DNA of 64,000 bases, from assembly GCF_021353235.1 (NCBI RefSeq), contig NZ_JAJTWT010000015.1:37687-101686 (forward strand), given 5' to 3'. The notes beneath the pieces are model-generated. The model was not told where the DNA came from. It saw only the letters and a program-made list of their open reading frames with translations, and did no database searches. Below are positions 7,927-16,639 of this stretch, piece by piece. Both the position numbers and the translations under genes were made by a program. This DNA comes from Pelomonas caseinilytica. Lineage in GTDB: Bacteria; Pseudomonadota; Gammaproteobacteria; Burkholderiales; Burkholderiaceae_C. Within the stretch, counting starts at the first letter, position 1; each line of letters begins with the position of its first letter.

Positions 7927-10566
7927 ATGCCGTCAAAGTCTTCTACCGCCGCCGCGACACGCCCTCCCGACTGGCACCTGCTCGAGGCGGAAGACATCGC
8001 ACGCCATCACGAGGTGTCGCTCCACCACGGCCTGCACGAGGATGACGCCGCCACACGCCGCCAGCGCCACGGCAGCAATGCGATTGCCGGCACTGACAAG
8101 GTCAGCGCCTGGCGCCTGCTGCTGAGGCAGTTCACCGATTTCATGATCCTGGTGCTCATCGCTGCGGCCGGGGTGTCGGCTCTGCTGGGCGACTGGTCCG
8201 ACTCGCTTGCCATCGTGGTCGTCGTCCTGTTGAACGGGTTGGTTGGCTTCGGGCAGGCGTGGAGGGCCGATCGGGCGTTAGAGGCATTGAAGAAGCTCGC
8301 GCCGCAGAAGGCGACGGTCGTCCGGCAGGGCCGGGCGCGCAAGGTGGATGCGCATGAGCTCGTGCCGGGCGATGTGGTCTTGATCGAGGCGGGAGACCAG
8401 GTGCCGGCCGACCTGCGCCTCGCGCACGTGGCGCGTCTGCAGGTCGATGAATCGGCATTGACCGGTGAATCGGTCGCCGTGGAGAAGCATGCCGATGCGC
8501 TGCGCCAGCCGGTTCCCGCACTCGGCGACCGCCGCAACATGGCCTACAAGGGGACGTTGGTGTCCAACGGAAGCGCCCGCGCCCTGGTCGTCGCCACGGG
8601 CATGAGCACAGAGCTTGGCAAGATCGCGCAGCTGATGACCGGCAGCGACGGCCAGCAGACGCCGTTGCAGCGCCGTCTGGCTGACTTCGGCAAGCGGCTC
8701 GCCCTGGCGGTGCTGGCTGTCTGCGCGGTCGTCTTCGTCGCTGGCTTGCTGCGGGGGGAGCCTGTCGTCCCGATGGTGCTCACGGCGATCAGCTTGGCGG
8801 TGGCGGCCATCCCCGAGGCCCTGCCGGCCGTGGTGACCGTGCTGCTGGCCCTTGGGGCGCGGCGGATGGCCTCGCTGAACGCGCTGGTGCGCCGGCTGCC
8901 TTCGGTCGAGACGCTGGGATCGGTGACGTTCATCTGCTCTGACAAGACCGGCACGCTGACCCAGAACCGGATGCACGTCGAAGAACTGCGGTCCGACGCG
9001 CAGGAGGGGCTGTTGCTGCTCGCGCTGGCGCTGTGCAACGACGCCGAGCCGTCCGCGACCGGCTTCTTGGGAGACCCAACGGAGACGGCGCTCCTGTCCG
9101 CCGCGCAGGCCAAGGGCCTCGACATCGACGAGGCGAGGCGCCGGCACCCACGGTTGATCGAAGTGCCCTTCGACTCGCAGCGCAAGCGCATGACGACACT
9201 GCATGCCTTCGACGCTGGCGTCGTCGCTTACACCAAGGGCGCGCCCGAAGTGGTGGTGCCTCTGTGCGTGTCGCGAGTGGCACTCGGGGGCAGCGCGCCG
9301 ATCGACGTTCGCGCCGTGCTGGCCGAGGCCGAGGCCATGGCATCGCGCGGGCTGCGGGTGCTTGCGGTAGCTCGGCGCGCGCATGCCTCGATGCCGGCTG
9401 CGCAGACCGATGCGCTGGAGACCGAGCTTCAGTTCATCGGGCTGGTGGGGCTGATCGACCCGCCTCGCGCGGAGGCCGCGGAGGCGGTGCGCAGTTGCCG
9501 CTCGGCCGGCATCACCGCGGTCATGATCACCGGGGACCATCCGGGGACTGCGCTTGCCATCGCACGCCGCATCGGCATCGTTCCGGCCGAACCGGCATCG
9601 GGGGTGCGCCTCCTCACCGGCGCGGACCTCGAGGCGCTTTCCGATGAGGCGCTGCGCGAGACGGTTCGTGCGTGCAGGGTGTACGCGCGCGTGGATCCCA
9701 CACAGAAGATCCGTCTCGTGCGTGCGCTGCAGGCGCAGGGCGAGTTCGTCGCCATGACGGGCGATGGGGTCAACGATGCGCCGGCTTTGAAACAGGCCGA
9801 CGTGGGTGTGGCCATGGGCCGAACGGGTACCGACGTGGCAAGAGAGTCGGCCAGCCTCGTCCTGTTGGACGACAACTTCGCCACCATCGTCGGGGCGGTG
9901 CGCGAGGGACGCCGCATCTACGACAACATCCGCAAGTTCGTGCGCTACGCCATGACGGGCAATTCCGGGGAGATCTGGACGATCTTCCTGGCCCCGCTGG
10001 TGGGCTTGCCCATCCCGCTGCTGCCGATCCACATTCTCTGGGTCAACCTGGTCACCGACGGCTTGCCGGGCATTGCGCTCGCAGGTGAGGCGGCGGAGCG
10101 CGGCGTGATGCAGCGGCCACCCCGTCCGCCGCAGGAGAACTTCTTCGATGGGGGGCTGTGGCAGCACGTGCTGTTCGTCGGGCTGCTGATCGGCGGGCTC
10201 AGCCTTGCGCTGCAGGCTTGGGCGCTCAGCCATTCGCCGCAGCATGCGCAGACCATCGTCTTCACCGCCCTCACGCTGATGCAGATGGCCCATGTCCTTG
10301 GCATCCGCAGTGAGATCGACAGCCTGTGGCGCATCGGGCTTGGCTCGAACCTGCCGCTGCTTGGCGCGGTCTTCTTGACCCTTGTGCTTCAGCTCGTGAT
10401 CGTATATGCGCCGTTCGCCCAGCCGTGGTTCAAAACCGTTCCCCTGACGGCATACGAGTTCGGCCTGTGCATTGCCGCCTCGCTGATCGTGCTGGTCGCT
10501 GTTGAAGGCGAGAAGGGGTGGCGCCGCGCACGGCAGACGGGCACTGAGAAGATGGCAGGAGCATGA
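7927..10566 (+). CDS. P2-type (SERCA-like) cation-transporting ATPase
   Basis: This protein of about 879 residues is a P2A-like pump. It has an N-terminal cation-ATPase domain (residues 20-90), TGES in the actuator domain, PEALPAVVT in transmembrane helix 4, DKTGTLTQNR at the phosphorylation site, KGAPE, TGDHPGT and TGDGVNDAPALKQADVG. The C-terminal domain has the PLLPIHILWVNLVTDGLPG block typical of Ca2+/Mn2+ pumps. The helix-4 PEALP and the N-V-D of helix 6 favour Ca2+ or Mn2+, but Na+/K+ cannot be excluded. The ATG at 7927 is preferred over the TTG at 7918; neither has a strong ribosome-binding site. It is divergent from the PAP2 gene. Confidence 0.9.
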   Translation: MPSKSSTAAATRPPDWHLLEAEDIARHHEVSLHHGLHEDDAATRRQRHGSNAIAGTDKVSAWRLLLRQFTDFMILVLIAAAGVSALLGDWSDSLAIVVVVLLNGLVGFGQAWRADRALEALKKLAPQKATVVRQGRARKVDAHELVPGDVVLIEAGDQVPADLRLAHVARLQVDESALTGESVAVEKHADALRQPVPALGDRRNMAYKGTLVSNGSARALVVATGMSTELGKIAQLMTGSDGQQTPLQRRLADFGKRLALAVLAVCAVVFVAGLLRGEPVVPMVLTAISLAVAAIPEALPAVVTVLLALGARRMASLNALVRRLPSVETLGSVTFICSDKTGTLTQNRMHVEELRSDAQEGLLLLALALCNDAEPSATGFLGDPTETALLSAAQAKGLDIDEARRRHPRLIEVPFDSQRKRMTTLHAFDAGVVAYTKGAPEVVVPLCVSRVALGGSAPIDVRAVLAEAEAMASRGLRVLAVARRAHASMPAAQTDALETELQFIGLVGLIDPPRAEAAEAVRSCRSAGITAVMITGDHPGTALAIARRIGIVPAEPASGVRLLTGADLEALSDEALRETVRACRVYARVDPTQKIRLVRALQAQGEFVAMTGDGVNDAPALKQADVGVAMGRTGTDVARESASLVLLDDNFATIVGAVREGRRIYDNIRKFVRYAMTGNSGEIWTIFLAPLVGLPIPLLPIHILWVNLVTDGLPGIALAGEAAERGVMQRPPRPPQENFFDGGLWQHVLFVGLLIGGLSLALQAWALSHSPQHAQTIVFTALTLMQMAHVLGIRSEIDSLWRIGLGSNLPLLGAVFLTLVLQLVIVYAPFAQPWFKTVPLTAYEFGLCIAASLIVLVAVEGEKGWRRARQTGTEKMAGA

Positions 10567-10986
10567 GGGCGGCGGCCTCCCTCATGTAGGTCCTGTTCCC
10601 CATCTGCGCGGGCCTGGTGGGCCTGGCGGGTCATCGCCTCGTCAGGTCCGGCGAAGTGAGCGCGGAACAGACCCGCATGTCCCGGTCGTGATAGGCCTTG
10701 TCCTCGTGGTGACCGTCATCGCATTTCGGAACCCGTCACGGGCCTGCGTCAATCCTGACGACGAAGCCCGGCCCCGGATTGCGTCTCAGGACATCGGCGA
10801 TGCGCGAGCGCTCGTCAGCTGCGCCTGACCCCACGCCCGGGCATCCGCTTCCAGAGCGCGATGGCTTGGTCATGGCGCTTGATCCGGCGCTCCTGGAGCA
10901 CTCCCCGCATAGCCAACGCATGGCTTATCGAGACGACATCTTCGCAGGGTGGGCTCGCAGTCGCAGCATGATTGCCTGCTACTCCC
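10567..10986. other. 420-bp stretch without a convincing gene
   Basis: No convincing gene is visible between the P-type ATPase and the first halogenase. The plus strand has a possible short ORF ending at 10828 with one hydrophobic segment (VVIGLVLVVTVIAF), but it has no clear start or ribosome site. The stretch marks the change from the stress island to the glycoside locus and may be a decayed junction. No terminal repeats or tRNA scar were seen. Confidence 0.4.
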
Positions 10987-12471
10987 TCAGCCGAGGTAGC
11001 GGCGCAAAAACTCGTCGTGCGGCGGCACGCGCTGCACGGTCTCGGCGATGGCGTTGCGCCGCGACTGCATGTAGTGCATCGCGAAGGACGGCGGCACCTC
11101 ATCGAGCCAGGGGCTCTGGTGCTCGGGCCAGTGGTCCATGCCGGCGTGGATGGACAGCCAGCTGTTGGCGTCGAAGCCTTCATGGTCGTAGACGACCAGC
11201 ATGCCGAGTTGGCGCCAGGCGCGGATCTTGTAGGCGAGGGAATCCGGCAGCTTCATCTCGGCCATGTGGCGCCACAGCGCGCTGTCGCGCCGCTGCGTGA
11301 GGCAGTAATGCAGCACGATGAAGTCGCGGATGCGCTGGTACTGGCGCAGCTGCACGTTGTTGAAGCCCTCCACCGCCGCCGGCGTGGGCGGCGTGGCGGC
11401 ATCCAGCAGCGGCATCACGCGGGCCAGCGTCGCCTGGACGAGATAGATGGCGGTGGATTCCAGCGGCTCCAGGAAGCCGCCGGCCAGGCCCACGGCAGCC
11501 ACGTTGTGCAGCCAGTGCGTCTGGCGATAGCCCGTGGTGAAGCGCAGCAGCCGGGGCTCGGCCAGTGGCTCGCCGTCCACCTGGGCGAGCAGCTGTTCGC
11601 GCGCGCGCTCCTCGCCGATGAAATGACTGCTGAAGACGTGGCCGTAGCCGGTGCGGTCCTGCAGCGGGATGCGCCATGACCAGCCGCCTTCGAGCGCCGT
11701 GGAGCGCGTGTAGGGCGTCAGCTCGCCGGGCATGCGCTGCACCGGCACGGCCCAGGCCCGGTCCACCGGCAGCCACTGGCTTTCGTCGACGAAGGGCACG
11801 CCCAGCGCCTTGCCGATCAGCAGCGAGGAAAAGCCCGAGCAGTCGAGGTAGAAGTCGCCCTCGACCAGGCGGCCGTCGGCCAGGCGGAGCTGGGCGACGC
11901 CGCCGTCCGGGCGCCGCAGCACCTCGACGATGCGGCCCTCCACCCGGCGGGCGCCGCGCTGCTCGGCCAGCCTGCGCAGGTAGGCGGCGTAGAGCTGGGC
12001 GTCGAAGTGGTAGGCGTAGTTGAAGGGGGCTTCCTGGCCGGGCGGGACCTGCGGCACCGCGAAGCGGCCCTGGCGGGCCATCAGCGAGGCGATGTTGAGT
12101 TCGTCGAAATGCCAGTCCACGCTCTCGCGCTGGCGCCGGTACTGGCCCCACAGCGCCATCGAGCCTTCCATCGGAAAGAAGTCGCCGAAGGTGTGGAAGT
12201 AGCTGTGCCCGGGGTGCAGCCAGTCGCGGAACTGGATGCCGAGCTTGAAGCTGCCCCGCGTGGCGCGCAGGAAGTCGGCCTCGCTGATGCGCAGCAGTTC
12301 GTTGAAGGCGCGGATCGACGGGAACGCCGCCTCGCCGACGCCGATGATGCCGATCTCCTCGGATTCGACGACGGTCACCTCGACGCCGCGCAGCGTGGTG
12401 GCCGCTGCCGCGGCGGCCATCCAGCCGGACGAACCACCGCCGACGATGACGAGACGTTTGAACGCAGCCAT
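10987..12471 (-). CDS. Flavin-dependent tryptophan-halogenase-like protein (first copy)
   Basis: This 494-residue protein has the FAD-binding GGGSSGW at residues 11-17, the halogenase signature GWSWRIP near residue 260, the candidate catalytic lysine K76 in GSFKLG, and FLEPLESTA near residue 335 with the conserved Glu. All catalytic landmarks of PrnA/RebH-type halogenases are present. In the family FADH2, O2 and chloride generate a lysine-bound halogenating species, and a separate flavin reductase is needed. The start at 12471 gives a proper Rossmann N-terminus; a longer frame would overlap the preceding gene. It follows the second halogenase by 10 bp in one operon with a beta-glucosidase and sugar kinase. 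Many halogenases of this kind sit in carbohydrate loci and have unknown substrates. Confidence 0.88.
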   Translation of the reverse strand: MAAFKRLVIVGGGSSGWMAAAAAATTLRGVEVTVVESEEIGIIGVGEAAFPSIRAFNELLRISEADFLRATRGSFKLGIQFRDWLHPGHSYFHTFGDFFPMEGSMALWGQYRRQRESVDWHFDELNIASLMARQGRFAVPQVPPGQEAPFNYAYHFDAQLYAAYLRRLAEQRGARRVEGRIVEVLRRPDGGVAQLRLADGRLVEGDFYLDCSGFSSLLIGKALGVPFVDESQWLPVDRAWAVPVQRMPGELTPYTRSTALEGGWSWRIPLQDRTGYGHVFSSHFIGEERAREQLLAQVDGEPLAEPRLLRFTTGYRQTHWLHNVAAVGLAGGFLEPLESTAIYLVQATLARVMPLLDAATPPTPAAVEGFNNVQLRQYQRIRDFIVLHYCLTQRRDSALWRHMAEMKLPDSLAYKIRAWRQLGMLVVYDHEGFDANSWLSIHAGMDHWPEHQSPWLDEVPPSFAMHYMQSRRNAIAETVQRVPPHDEFLRRYLG

Positions 12472-12481
12472 GGGATGTCTT

Positions 12482-13999
12482 TCAAGTCGCTGGAGTGCCC
12501 AGCTGCCGGTGGATGTAGGCGGCGTGCTCGGGCAGGCTGTCGGCCGAGGCGACGACGGTGGCACGCACGCGGCGCGCGTACTCGGCCAGCACGTTGGGCG
12601 GCAGGGCATCGGCCTGCGGGTCGTGGTGCGCCGGCACGGCGCCCAGGCCCATGAAGAGGGAGATCCACGAGGACTCGCGGAAGCTTTCGGGGTCGTAGAT
12701 GGCGACGCGGCCGGAGCTGCGGAAGAGATCGATCTGGTGGGCCAGCGTATCCGGGATGGGCATGGCCGCGCAGTGGCGCCAGAAGGGCGTGTCGTCGCGC
12801 TGCGTCAGCTTGTAGTGCAGCACGATGAAGTCGCGGATGGACTCGTACTGCCGGTGCATACGCCGGTTGTACTCGGCCGCCAGCGCGGGCGCGAAGGAGG
12901 TGTCGGGGAAGAGCTCGATGAGCCGGCCGACGCCGTCGATGATGAGCTGGATGGCGGTGGACTCCAGCGGCTCCAGGAAGCCCGACGACAGGCCGATGGC
13001 CACCACGTTGCGCTCCCAGACGCGGTGCCGGCGGCCCGTGGTGAAGTTGATCAGCCGCGGGTCGGCGAGAGCCGGCGTGTCCAGGCCCTGCAGCAGTTCC
13101 TCGCGGGCGGCCTCCTTGCCGATGAAATCGCTTGCGAAGACCATGCCGTTGCCGATGCGGTGCTGCAGCGGGATGCGCCACTGCCAGCCCGCGCTGCGTG
13201 CCGTGGAGCGAGTGAACGGCGTCAGCTGCGCGGCGGACTCGCTGGGCACGGCCCAGGCGCCGTTGCAGGGCAGCTGGGCGCTCCAGTCCTCGTAGCCGAC
13301 CCGCAGCGTCTGCCCGATCAGCAGGGCGCGTTGGCCGGAGCAATCGACGAACAGGTCGCCCTCGATGCGCCGGCCGTCCGACAGCGTGACGGCCGAGACG
13401 AAGCCGTCCGCCGGCCGCAGCGCGACCTCGGTGACGGTGCCCTCGACGCGGGTGACGCCGGCCTGCTCCGCCTGCTCGCGCAGGAAGGCGGCGTACAGCC
13501 CCGCGTCGAAGTGAAAGGCGTAGGAGTAGGCGCCCAGCGGCGAGCGGGGGTCGCTGTCCGGCGGGGCGAAGCGGTTGCGGCGCGCGACCTCGGTCGCCAT
13601 GGACCAGTCCTCGTAGGAGCTGGTGTCGTCGGGCGCGCGATGGCGCAGCCAGCAGCTGAAGGCGTCGACCTGGCCCAGCGGCGGGCCGAAGTCGCCGAAG
13701 CCGTGGAAGAAGCGATGGCCCGGGCGGCGCCAGTCGCAGAACTCGATGCCCAGCTTGAAGGTCGCGCGCGTCTTGCGCAGGAACTCCACGGGGTCCAGGC
13801 CGAGCGTGGCGTTGTAGGCGCGGATGGGCGGCAACGTCGCTTCGCCGACGCCGATGGTGCCGATCTCGGCCGACTCCACCAGCGTGACCTCCAACCCCGC
13901 GCCGCCCACGGTTCGCAGCTTGGCCAGTGGCAGGGCGGCCATCCAGCCCGCCGTGCCCCCGCCGATGACGACGACCTTGCGGACAGGTCCGGCCGTCAT
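12482..13999 (-). CDS. Flavin-dependent tryptophan-halogenase-like protein (second copy)
   Basis: This 505-residue protein is a paralogue of the downstream halogenase. It has FAD motif GGGTAGW at residues 13-19, K82 in ATFKLG, GWQWRIP, and FLEPLESTA. It should bind FAD and has the residues needed for halogenation. The ATG at 13999 overlaps the stop of a 20-codon ORF (ATGA), which has the strong ribosome site, so translation probably depends on coupling. No flavin reductase gene is in the locus. The two copies differ considerably, so they may act on different substrates or as a pair. Confidence 0.87.
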   Translation of the reverse strand: MTAGPVRKVVVIGGGTAGWMAALPLAKLRTVGGAGLEVTLVESAEIGTIGVGEATLPPIRAYNATLGLDPVEFLRKTRATFKLGIEFCDWRRPGHRFFHGFGDFGPPLGQVDAFSCWLRHRAPDDTSSYEDWSMATEVARRNRFAPPDSDPRSPLGAYSYAFHFDAGLYAAFLREQAEQAGVTRVEGTVTEVALRPADGFVSAVTLSDGRRIEGDLFVDCSGQRALLIGQTLRVGYEDWSAQLPCNGAWAVPSESAAQLTPFTRSTARSAGWQWRIPLQHRIGNGMVFASDFIGKEAAREELLQGLDTPALADPRLINFTTGRRHRVWERNVVAIGLSSGFLEPLESTAIQLIIDGVGRLIELFPDTSFAPALAAEYNRRMHRQYESIRDFIVLHYKLTQRDDTPFWRHCAAMPIPDTLAHQIDLFRSSGRVAIYDPESFRESSWISLFMGLGAVPAHHDPQADALPPNVLAEYARRVRATVVASADSLPEHAAYIHRQLGTPAT

Positions 14000-14058
14000 G
14001 TCGTCGCGGGCCGGCCTTGGCGGTCTGTGTAGCCGGTCAGGCACCAGGATTTCTTCAT
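13996..14058 (-). CDS. 20-codon leader ORF translationally coupled to the halogenase
   Basis: On the minus strand an ATG at 14058 opens a frame encoding MKKSWCLTGYTDRQGRPATT. It ends in a TGA at 13998-13996 that overlaps the halogenase ATG (ATGA). It has a strong Shine-Dalgarno sequence, GAGGAGAC, ending four bases upstream of the ATG, whereas the halogenase start has none of its own. The peptide has one Trp and one Cys and no obvious family. It may be a coupling or leader peptide, or, if one base were misread, the true halogenase N-terminus. Confidence 0.5.
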   Translation of the reverse strand: MKKSWCLTGYTDRQGRPATT

Positions 14059-14114
14059 GTTTGTCTCCTCTCGGACATGAGTCTAGGCATGCGCCGGCGC
14101 CTCGGGCATGGGCG

Positions 14115-15500
14115 CTATCCCGCAGCCCGCTCCCGCAGGAAATCGGCATAGGCCAGGGCGCTGCGCTTGAGCGTGCGGCGCTGGCTTTCGAAGTCCACGT
14201 GCACGAGGCCGAAGCGGCGCTCGTAGCCGAAGGCCCATTCGAAGTTGTCCAGCAGCGACCAGATGAAATAACCCCGCACGTCCACGCCATTGGCCATGGC
14301 CCGCGAGCAGGCGGCGAAGTGGGCCTTCAGGTAGGCCTGGCGCTGCACGTCGTCAACCTCGCCGCCCTGGACGCTGTCGTGGCTGGACATGCCGTTCTCG
14401 GTCACGTACAGCGGCGGCAGGTTGGGGTAGTCGCGCTTCAGGGCTTCGAAGAGGTCCTGCATGCCCTGGGGGTAGACCTCCCAGTCCATGGTGGTGCGCT
14501 CGACGTCGGGGCGGCGCACCCAGTCGATGGTGTCGGGGCCAGCCGAGCGCAGCACGGCGCGGCTGTAGAAGTTCAGGCCGAGGTAGTCGATGGGCCGGCG
14601 GATGAGGTCCATGTCGCCGTCCAGCACCAGCGGCTCGCAGCCCTTCCACAGCCGCCACAGGTCGGCCGGGTATTCGCCCTTGAGCAGCGGGTCCAGCACC
14701 CAGCGGTTCTGGAAGGTCTCGAAGAGCTGGGCGGCGTCGCGGTCCTCGGCCGTGTCGGTGTCGGCATAGCCCGGCGCCACGTTGGCGACGATGCCGTGCA
14801 TGGCCTGCGGTGCGTTGGCGTGCAGGGCCGGCAGGGCCAGGCCGTGGCCCAGCAGCAGGTGGTGCATGGCCTGGGCCGCCCAGCGGTTGGACTTGAGGCC
14901 CGGGGCGTGGTGGCCGTCGCCGTAGCCGAGGTAGGCGGAGCACCAGGGCTCGTTGTGCGTGGTCCAGGCGGCCACGTCGCCGTGGCCGGCCAGCTCGCGG
15001 CTCATCAGGTCGGCGTAGTCGGCGAAGCGCCAGGCCGTCTCGCGGTTGAGCCAGCCGCCGCGGTCCTCGAGGTGCTGGGGCAGGTCCCAGTGGTAGAGGG
15101 TCACGAAGGCGCGGATGCCGCGTTCGCCCAGGCCGTCGAGCAGCCGCTTGTAGAAGTCGATGCCGCGGGGGGTGGGCCGGCCGGCCTCGTTCATCACGCG
15201 CGGCCAGGCGATGGAGAAGCGGTAGGCGTCCACGCCCAGGCGCTGCAGCAGGTCCAGGTCCTGCTGCCAGCGGTGGTAGTGGTCGCAGGCGACGGCGCCG
15301 GTCTCGCCCCGCAGCACCTTGCCTGGCGTGGCGCAGAAGCGGTCCCAGATGGATTCAAGCCGGCCGTCCTCCTGCACGGCGCCCTCGATCTGGTAGGACG
15401 AGGTGCCGGCCCCGAAGACGAAGTCGCGCCGCCGCATGGGCGAATCGGCCGGCGGGGCGACGAGGTGGGCGAGGGAGGCGGGCGAGGCGATGGGGTCCAT
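14115..15500 (-). CDS. Glycoside hydrolase family 1 beta-glucosidase
   Basis: This 461-residue enzyme shows the GH1 hallmarks: N-terminal FVFGAGTSSYQIEGA, the acid/base THNEPW near residue 186, and the nucleophile in YVTENGM near residue 370. It hydrolyses beta-linked glucosides or related disaccharides with retention of configuration. No signal peptide is seen, so it is cytoplasmic and acts on an imported disaccharide. That fits the GPH transporter across the divergent promoter. The kinase gene lies 9 bp upstream in the same direction and the halogenases follow. Length is typical. The linkage and sugar cannot be told from sequence. Confidence 0.93.
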   Translation of the reverse strand: MDPIASPASLAHLVAPPADSPMRRRDFVFGAGTSSYQIEGAVQEDGRLESIWDRFCATPGKVLRGETGAVACDHYHRWQQDLDLLQRLGVDAYRFSIAWPRVMNEAGRPTPRGIDFYKRLLDGLGERGIRAFVTLYHWDLPQHLEDRGGWLNRETAWRFADYADLMSRELAGHGDVAAWTTHNEPWCSAYLGYGDGHHAPGLKSNRWAAQAMHHLLLGHGLALPALHANAPQAMHGIVANVAPGYADTDTAEDRDAAQLFETFQNRWVLDPLLKGEYPADLWRLWKGCEPLVLDGDMDLIRRPIDYLGLNFYSRAVLRSAGPDTIDWVRRPDVERTTMDWEVYPQGMQDLFEALKRDYPNLPPLYVTENGMSSHDSVQGGEVDDVQRQAYLKAHFAACSRAMANGVDVRGYFIWSLLDNFEWAFGYERRFGLVHVDFESQRRTLKRSALAYADFLRERAAG

Positions 15501-15509
15501 GTCGTGAGG

Positions 15510-16442
15510 TCAGGAAGCGGAGGAGGGCGGCAGCGCCTGCAGGGCGTCGCGCCAGGGAGCGAGGGCTTGCGGATGGGCCGGCAGCGGCCCGCGCAGGCCG
15601 CAGATGAAGGCGGCGTAGCGGTTGGCGAGGGCGAGCGTGGCGGGCAGATCGCGGCCCAGCGCCAGACCGGCCAGCAGCAGGGCGGTGAAGGCATCGCCAG
15701 CGCCGACGGTGTCGACGAGCTGGGGCTGGGCCTGGCCCGCGCCTTCGGCCAGCACCACGCCGCCCTGGCCGTAGAGGCGCCAGCCCTCGGCGCCGCGGGT
15801 CAGCACCAGGCGCTGCAGGGCGAAGCGGTCCATCAGCGCGGCGGCCTGGGCGGCTTCGCCCTCGGCGGCATGCCCGAACCAGCCGGCCAGCCGGGCCAGT
15901 TCCTCGTCGTTGACCTTGACCCAGTCGGCCAGCATCAGGGATTCGGCCGCCAGTTCGGCCGTGTCGGTGCCGGGGCGCAGGTTGAGGTCGAGCAGGCGCG
16001 GGCCGGCGAAGCCCTTGGCGGCGGCCCGCACCGTCGCGCGCGAGACGGGATGGCGCTGGGCCAGGCTGCCGAAGTAGAGCAGGCCGGGGCGGGCCTCGGC
16101 CAGGGCCGCGCGGGTGGCGGCGGCGTCGAGATGGTCCCAGGCGGCGTCGGGATGGATGACGAAGTCGTGGCCGCCTCCGGGCCGCTCGTTCACGCTGACG
16201 CGGCCGGTGGCGCGGACCGGGTCGCGCTGCAGGCCGTGCAGGGCCAGGCCGTAGCGCTGCGCACTCTGCATCACCAGGCGGCCGTTGTAGTCGTCGGCGC
16301 CGATGCGGCTGACGAAGAGGGCAGGCACGCCGAGCGCGGCCAGCGAGCGCGCCACGTTGAAGGGGGCGCCGCCGGCCACCTGGCCGTCATGGAATTCGTC
16401 CACCAGGGCTTCGCCCAGGACGGCGATGGAAGTCGGAGTCAT
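15510..16442 (-). CDS. PfkB-family carbohydrate kinase (fructokinase-like)
   Basis: This 310-residue ribokinase-fold enzyme begins IAVLGEALVDEFHDGQVAGGAPFNVA, with the GGAPFNVA sugar-binding loop typical of fructokinases. The C-terminal DTVGAGDAFTA anion hole and catalytic Asp lie near residue 250. It should phosphorylate a sugar released by the adjacent beta-glucosidase. It is first in the minus-strand operon. Its ATG at 16442 follows a promoter with a plausible -10 (TAGAAT) and a -35 that overlaps a LacI-like operator. A longer frame to 16622 would run through that promoter. Confidence 0.9.
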   Translation of the reverse strand: MTPTSIAVLGEALVDEFHDGQVAGGAPFNVARSLAALGVPALFVSRIGADDYNGRLVMQSAQRYGLALHGLQRDPVRATGRVSVNERPGGGHDFVIHPDAAWDHLDAAATRAALAEARPGLLYFGSLAQRHPVSRATVRAAAKGFAGPRLLDLNLRPGTDTAELAAESLMLADWVKVNDEELARLAGWFGHAAEGEAAQAAALMDRFALQRLVLTRGAEGWRLYGQGGVVLAEGAGQAQPQLVDTVGAGDAFTALLLAGLALGRDLPATLALANRYAAFICGLRGPLPAHPQALAPWRDALQALPPSSAS

Positions 16443-16485
16443 CGGAAGAGCAAGTCGAGTCGGAAATATTCTAGGCAACACGAAA

Positions 16486-16498
16486 TGTTTAGTGAACA
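16486..16498. promoter_or_regulatory. Candidate LacI-family operator TGTTTAGTGAACA
   Basis: The 13-bp near-palindrome TGTTTA-G-TGAACA has one mismatch. It overlaps the probable -35 region of the sugar-kinase operon, 44 bp upstream of its ATG. A related TGTTTACTAAAA lies upstream of the transporter gene (17933). A shared element at both promoters next to a lacI gene suggests repression by that regulator. Confidence 0.5.
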
Positions 16499-16639
16499 AT
16501 CGATAACCAGGAGACGCCGGCCGGCCCGGGCAGGTGGGCGCCGGATGCCGGTCCAAAGCCTTGCTCCTGGGGAGAGTGCGGGCGGCAGTGCACAATCGCG
16601 ACCGCATTTGCGAGCTAAACAACAGCTGGAGTCCTGGCC

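Noticed and set aside
10502..10828. Plus-strand ORF overlapping the ATPase end and running into the gene-free gap
   Set aside because: It begins within the ATPase gene, has no ribosome site and no known domain; only the hydrophobic tail is of note.
10987..13999. Natural-product gene cluster around the halogenases
   Set aside because: No NRPS, PKS, terpene or tailoring genes lie nearby; the operon is a sugar-use unit.
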